Assembly: GCA_017962565.1 (NCBI GenBank) | Contig: JAGCVC010000005.1 | Location: 16,541 to 80,540, forward strand | Origin: Alphaproteobacteria bacterium | GTDB taxonomy: Bacteria; Pseudomonadota; Alphaproteobacteria; CAAHEQ01; UBA3637 | DNA: 64,000 nt | Direction of reading: 5' to 3' | Part shown: piece after piece, positions 63,502-64,000 of the stretch | How positions within the stretch are numbered: the first letter of the stretch is position 1 | Layout: each line of letters begins with the position of its first letter | Position numbers and translations under genes: made by a program | Notes under the pieces: generated by a model | What the model saw: only the letters and a program-made list of their open reading frames with translations | Told to the model about the DNA's origin: nothing | The model's database searches: none

Positions 63502-64000
63502 TTAGTTTATAGAGATGTTTTCATAACTACATCTGTGAACTTCCCAATGTCCACCTTTATCAGGACCAATACGGTGAAGCTTTCCTTCTTCTTTCAGTAT
63601 AGAAATTTGTTTTGCTATGGCTCTTCTTGAAATTCCCAGTATGTTTGCCATCTCTGTTGTAGTTATATTTGGATTTTGTTTTGCCAATTCCAAAATTTTC
63701 TGTGAACTTTTCTGTGAACTTTTCTGTGAACTTTTTTCAATTTGAACTTGCATTTGGTTATTATCTAAAACATTCTTTTGTCCCAATAAAAGATTTCCAA
63801 AAAACTTATTTAGGTATTCCAATGTATAAGGAATATCATTTTCTAAGTTCTGATAATTGGCACGCACTAAAGCGTTGCGGAAATACTTAGCGTGTGCTTC
63901 GAACATATCGTTGTTGGTTTCAAAGCCAAGCGTATAAAGATATTTAATAATAAACACAGCTGTTGTTCTGGTGTTCCCTTCGGCAAAAGGATGTATTTGC
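63502..64000 (-). CDS. Fic family protein with winged-helix tail, C-terminal part
   Basis: The gene begins beyond the right edge. The first visible codons read QIHPFAEGNTRTTA, the Fic active site (HPFxEGNxR with threonine for the usual glycine). Fic enzymes transfer AMP or other nucleotide parts to target proteins. The C-terminal part has a threefold KSSQ repeat encoded by a 12-base tandem repeat (about 63,696-63,735), then a winged helix (ILELAKQNPNITTTEMANIL then SRRAIAKQISILKEEGKL), as in Fic proteins with HTH tails. Any inhibitory motif is not visible here. Confidence 0.85.
   Translation of the reverse strand, partial: QIHPFAEGNTRTTAVFIIKYLYTLGFETNNDMFEAHAKYFRNALVRANYQNLENDIPYTLEYLNKFFGNLLLGQKNVLDNNQMQVQIEKSSQKSSQKSSQKILELAKQNPNITTTEMANILGISRRAIAKQISILKEEGKLHRIGPDKGGHWEVHRCSYENISIN

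Larger units (their letters stand above)
36398..64000. mobile_element. Integrated mobile element, left part
   Basis: The junction is inferred at the 3' end of tRNA-Leu, with a tyrosine recombinase as first gene, facing the tRNA. Content to the window end is accessory: three recombinases, restriction and other defence genes, small unknown genes of the kind carried on plasmids and integrative elements, and a Fic protein. No conjugation gene and no second copy of the tRNA 3' end were seen, so the right border lies beyond 64,000 and the class (integrative conjugative element, integrated plasmid or island) is open. Confidence 0.65.

Noticed and set aside
36398..64000. Right attachment site of the mobile element
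   Set aside because: No second copy of the tRNA 3' end was noticed by eye inside the window, so no right border is claimed.

Overview
The window comes from an AT-rich alphaproteobacterium. This is inferred from a CcrM-type GANTC methyltransferase with a C-terminal RAMA-like domain, TrcR (DUF1013) and GapR (DUF2312) homologues in one operon, an orphan virB3-virB4 pair, a CarD regulator, and a short C-minus type ribosomal protein L36. No species can be named. The AT richness and a reduced flagellar gene set would fit an uncultured host- or gut-associated lineage, but that is inference.

Bases 1-36,300 are mostly chromosomal core. In order: the end of a nitronate monooxygenase, ccrM, an unknown membrane gene, rnhB, a FadL-type porin, a ScsC/DsbA-like thiol protein with a cysteine-rich N-terminus, trcR-gapR, a DUF2062-PgeF fusion with lgt, virB4-virB3, a cysteine-rich lipoprotein with an internal duplication, an unknown secreted protein, htpG, a ferredoxin and carD. 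A compact six-gene flagellar operon follows (fliF-fliG-fliN-motA-flhF-flhG). Its FliF keeps only the C-terminal part of the family. Then come rluD, an rlmD-like methyltransferase with two membrane proteins, lysS, a bat (aerotolerance-type) operon, rpmJ, mnmG, dut and an unknown gene.

At 36,310-36,397 lies tRNA-Leu(TAA). Directly beyond its 3' end is a large tyrosine recombinase pointing back at the tRNA, and from there to the end of the window (about 27.6 kb) the content is that of an integrated mobile element. It holds a YubB-like protein, ankyrin proteins, a winged-helix/coiled-coil protein beside six phased 18-bp repeats, a DUF262/DUF1524 (GmrSD-like) defence protein, a SAM-clan riboswitch candidate ahead of a small gene and a Y-family polymerase, and a five-gene type I restriction operon carrying two extra translationally coupled genes. 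Further on are a serine recombinase, a secreted PLD nuclease, a secreted flavodoxin with a NapH-like membrane ferredoxin, a catalytic-domain-only tyrosine recombinase, a cysteine-rich protein with an excisionase-like HTH tail, a DUF4143 ATPase, a small three-gene operon with a DUF6876 protein, and a Fic protein cut by the window edge. The right end of the element is not in the window.

The items most worth a second look are the riboswitch with mutually exclusive hairpins (about 44,993-45,115), the helically phased iteron-like array (42,272-42,416), the flagellar operon with a FliF lacking its N-terminal ring domains (16,987-21,776), the type I restriction operon with TPR and unknown partners (47,438-55,484), and a near-identical 32-bp GATC-bounded element upstream of two island genes with a looser third copy at the integrase.
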